Of a DNA stretch of 7,086 bases, positions 5,510 through 7,086 are shown piece by piece. Origin of the DNA: Chloroflexota bacterium. Lineage in GTDB: Bacteria > Chloroflexota > Dehalococcoidia > Bin125. Position 1 is the first letter of the stretch. Every line of letters starts with the position of its first letter. Where the stretch lies: positions 1 through 7,086 of the forward strand of contig JAPUIR010000346.1 in the NCBI GenBank assembly GCA_027296805.1. Direction: 5' to 3'. The position numbers were made by a program, and so were the translations under genes. The notes beneath the pieces are model-generated. The model was not told the DNA's origin and made no database searches. It saw only the letters and a program-made list of their open reading frames with translations.

Positions 5510-5523
5510 CTGCAGCTCCCTTC

Positions 5524-5578
5524 GCTATCGACTACCCACGCACGGTGATAGCCTGCCGTCGGCGCGCGTCAATGCGCC
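5524..5578 (+). promoter_or_regulatory. Two small inverted repeats between the regulator and the SDR gene
   Basis: GCTATC (5524-5529) pairs with GATAGC (5547-5552) across a 17-nt loop, and GGCGC (5561-5565) pairs with GCGCC (5574-5578) across 8 nt. Neither has a T-run, so they are at best weak terminators or an operator for the SDR. TGATAGCCT (5546-5554) could be an extended -10, but no -35 is convincing. Confidence 0.25.
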
Positions 5579-5616
5579 TTCACAAACCCACGACGCAGGG
5601 CCGAGAGGAACGATCC

Positions 5617-6549
5617 ATGGGACTGCTTGACGGCAAATCAGGCGTGATCTCAGGAGCCGGACGGGGCATTGCGGGCGCGACTGCGGACCTCCTCGCGGCG
5701 GAAGGCGCGCAGGTCGTCATCGCCGATCTCGGCGTCGATGTCGATGGCACGGGCGCCGATACCTCGGTCGCCCAGCTCAAGGTCGACGAGATCCAAGCCG
5801 CAGGCGGCGAAGCGACGGCTCTCCAGGCCAACGTCACCGATTCCGACGCCTGCGACAACATCGTGCAGACCTGCCTCGACACCTACGGCAAGATCGACTT
5901 CGCCATCACCGCCGCGGGCATCCTGCGCGATCGTGCCCTCGTCAACATGAGCGACGAGGAGTGGCAGGGCGTGATCGACGTCCACCTCAACGGCACCTTC
6001 TTCCTCGCCCGCGCGGCGGCCCGCGCCATGCGGCAACAGCGCTTCGGCACCATCATCACCGTCACCTCCATCTCGCAGGAGGGCAACTTTGGCCAGACCA
6101 ACTACTCCGGCGCCAAGGGCGGTATCGCCTCGATGACCTACGCGATGGCGGTCGAGTTATCCCGCTACGGCGTCAACGTCAACAGCGTCCTGCCCTCGGC
6201 CTTCACCCGCATGATCGCCAGCATCCCCGGGCAGGAAGAGTTCGACGTCGGCAAGATGCAGCCCGGCAGTGCGATGGGCACCGCCGAACACGTCGCTCCG
6301 CTTTTCGCCTACCTCGCCAGCGACGAAGCGAAGTGGATCACCGGACAGGTCATCGCGCTCGGTGGGGAGCGACTCGCCCTCTGGCAGCACCCCCGCGAAA
6401 AGATGGTCATCACCCAGCGCAACGGTTTCTCGCTGGAAGACCTGCGACGCGCCATCCCAGCCACCTTCAAGGGACGCCTCGAGCCCTCGGGCATGGCGCA
6501 GACCAGCTACCGCGAGATCGACTTCGAAGCGGTCGCCGCCAAGAAATAG
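5617..6549 (+). CDS. Short-chain dehydrogenase/reductase, MFE-2-like (3-hydroxyacyl-CoA type)
   Basis: The ATG at 5617 is chosen because AGAGGA (5604-5609) sits 7 nt upstream and the SDR fold begins at once with GLLDGKSGVISGAG; the frame opens further upstream at 5545. The product has 310 residues. The nucleotide-binding turn is SGAGRGIA (12-19), a variant of TGxxxGIG in which the last Gly is Ala19. Asp37 at the end of beta-2 suggests NAD preference. TAAG (98-101) replaces NNAG, and Ser151 with Tyr163 and Lys167 (YSGAK) make the catalytic set. The usual catalytic Asn is replaced by His123 (VHL), as is typical of the peroxisomal MFE-2-like group that oxidises 3-hydroxyacyl-CoA. A 60-residue C-terminal extension follows the core (about 251-310), also seen in that group. 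A role in beta-oxidation or a related CoA pathway is likely. The substrate is not determined. Confidence 0.9.
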   Translation: MGLLDGKSGVISGAGRGIAGATADLLAAEGAQVVIADLGVDVDGTGADTSVAQLKVDEIQAAGGEATALQANVTDSDACDNIVQTCLDTYGKIDFAITAAGILRDRALVNMSDEEWQGVIDVHLNGTFFLARAAARAMRQQRFGTIITVTSISQEGNFGQTNYSGAKGGIASMTYAMAVELSRYGVNVNSVLPSAFTRMIASIPGQEEFDVGKMQPGSAMGTAEHVAPLFAYLASDEAKWITGQVIALGGERLALWQHPREKMVITQRNGFSLEDLRRAIPATFKGRLEPSGMAQTSYREIDFEAVAAKK

Positions 6550-6595
6550 CGCCCCACCAGCGCCGGTTGGCACGGGCTGATCGGTGGCGCCGTAC

Positions 6596-6604
6596 TGGTA
6601 GCAT
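6596..6604 (+). promoter_or_regulatory. Possible extended -10 promoter for the RraA-like gene
   Basis: TGGTAGCAT has TG-N followed by TAGCAT (4 of 6 to TATAAT). No clear -35 is present. The predicted start near 6611 coincides with the left arm of the inverted repeat at 6611-6650. Confidence 0.2.
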
Positions 6605-6610
6605 GGCGGC

Positions 6611-6650
6611 GCCCCGTCGCTCTGCCATCGTCATCCAGCCCCGACGGGGC
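6611..6650 (+). terminator. Perfect 9-bp-stem inverted repeat between the SDR and RraA-like genes
   Basis: GCCCCGTCG (6611-6619) and CGACGGGGC (6642-6650) are perfectly complementary, with a 22-nt loop. The stem is very GC-rich and lies 61 nt after the SDR stop and 14 nt before the next ATG. There is no T-run, so it could be a U-less terminator of the SDR transcript, a structure in the leader of the downstream gene, or a protein-binding dyad. The label terminator is tentative. Confidence 0.35.
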
Positions 6651-6664
6651 CGCTTGGATGGAAC

Positions 6665-7086
6665 ATGCCCCAGCCCCTCAGCTCCGAACAGCTCAAGGCC
6701 CTCCAGGCCTGGCCCTCCCCCGCCATCAGCAACGCGATCGAAACCTTCGACCTGCAGAGCCGCGCGACCGGCTTCCTTAGCCCGGACATCTTGTGCAGAT
6801 TCCCTGAGCTGCCGCCCATCGTGGGCTACGCCGCCACCGCCAAGATCCGCGCCAGCATCCCTCCCACCGAGGATCCCGAGAGCAAGTCCGCCTTCGAATG
6901 GCACGCCTTCATTCAGAGCGTGCCCGCGCCCCGCATCATCGTCATCCAGGACCTTGACCAGCCTCCGATCGGCTCCTTCTGGGGCGAGGTCAACGGCAAC
7001 ATTCACCACGCCTTAGGCGCCGTCGGCCTCATCACCGACGGCGGCGTTCGCGATTTGGATGAGGTCCGTGAGCTCGGCTTCCAGTT
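6665..7086 (+). CDS. RraA-family protein (HMG-aldolase-like), 5' part, runs off the right edge
   Basis: The open frame from the ATG at 6665 gives 140 residues to the window edge. The family (usually 200-240 residues) includes 4-hydroxy-4-methyl-2-oxoglutarate/oxaloacetate aldolases and the RNase E inhibitor RraA. Here AISNAIETFDL (20-30) matches the N-terminal helix, RIIVIQDLD (90-98) the central strand, and FWGEVNGNIHHALGAVGLIT (105-124) plus DGGVRDLDE (125-133) the active-site region. Glu108 followed by 20 residues and Arg129-Asp130, then two residues and Glu133, fits the family's E/D-x20-R-D pattern. This supports a metal-dependent aldolase or decarboxylase of 2-oxo acids rather than an RNase regulator. 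The insert FLSPDILCRFPELPPIVGYA (37-56) is typical of a subgroup seen in catabolic clusters. The ribosome site is weak. It lies 115 bp after the SDR, in the same direction. Confidence 0.88.
   Translation, partial: MPQPLSSEQLKALQAWPSPAISNAIETFDLQSRATGFLSPDILCRFPELPPIVGYAATAKIRASIPPTEDPESKSAFEWHAFIQSVPAPRIIVIQDLDQPPIGSFWGEVNGNIHHALGAVGLITDGGVRDLDEVRELGFQ

Noticed and set aside
5508..5517. AGCTGCAGCT palindrome at the stop codon of the Crp-like gene
   Set aside because: It has no loop and no T-run and is only a 10-bp self-complementary site; no reason to call it a terminator.
5961..7016. Long plus-strand open frame overlapping the SDR and RraA-like genes
   Set aside because: It is the out-of-frame shadow of two real genes, with Arg/Pro/Ser-rich low-complexity translation.

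Overview
This is a compact, GC-rich bacterial chromosomal window with nine gene regions on both strands. There are no RNA genes, IS elements or CRISPR arrays. The gene content is a Gram-positive-like or Chloroflexota/Actinomycetota-style set: FadE-type acyl-CoA dehydrogenase, crotonase, MFE-2-like SDR with a C-terminal extension, RraA-family aldolase and a Crp-family regulator. GAAC-N4-GTTC operators are also present. I lean towards a Chloroflexota/Actinomycetota-like heterotroph, but this is inferred from protein style alone.

Layout. Positions 1-647 (minus) encode a secreted or membrane-anchored protein with tandem repeats of about 80-110 residues. Its reading frame is broken by an apparent one-base deletion near position 65, and the displaced remainder runs off the left edge. 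A 153-bp divergent spacer with overlapping inverted repeats separates it from an alpha/beta hydrolase (801-1592, plus). The hydrolase converges on a two-gene minus-strand unit, a crotonase-fold protein (2130-2981) followed 10 bp later by an unknown 166-aa protein (1619-2119). A 15-bp x3 tandem repeat sits at the convergent junction. A 211-bp spacer follows, holding a promoter and two GAAC-N4-GTTC sites. It leads into a 91-aa single-pass membrane protein (3193-3468, plus). An acyl-CoA dehydrogenase (3484-4656, minus) is divergent from a Crp/Fnr-type regulator (4784-5509, plus), and their 127-bp spacer carries a cluster of TTGCG-type half-sites. An SDR (5617-6549, plus) and the 5' part of an RraA-family gene (6665 to the right edge, plus) complete the window.

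How the genes may work together. The acyl-CoA dehydrogenase, crotonase homologue, SDR and alpha/beta hydrolase are the kinds of enzymes that process acyl-CoA thioesters or ring-cleavage products. The RraA-like protein resembles aldolases or decarboxylases of 2-oxo acids. A catabolic locus under the Crp-like regulator is plausible, but no substrate can be read from the sequence.

Most interesting points: (1) a small single-TM protein behind a promoter whose -35/-10 spacer contains a LexA-type GAAC-N4-GTTC box, with a second copy 29 bp downstream, which recalls SOS-induced division inhibitors; (2) a crotonase homologue in which both positions of the classical catalytic glutamates are glutamine; (3) a frameshifted repeat protein; (4) a palindrome cluster overlapping the predicted start of the Crp-like gene; (5) a perfect 9-bp-stem inverted repeat between the SDR and the RraA-like gene.
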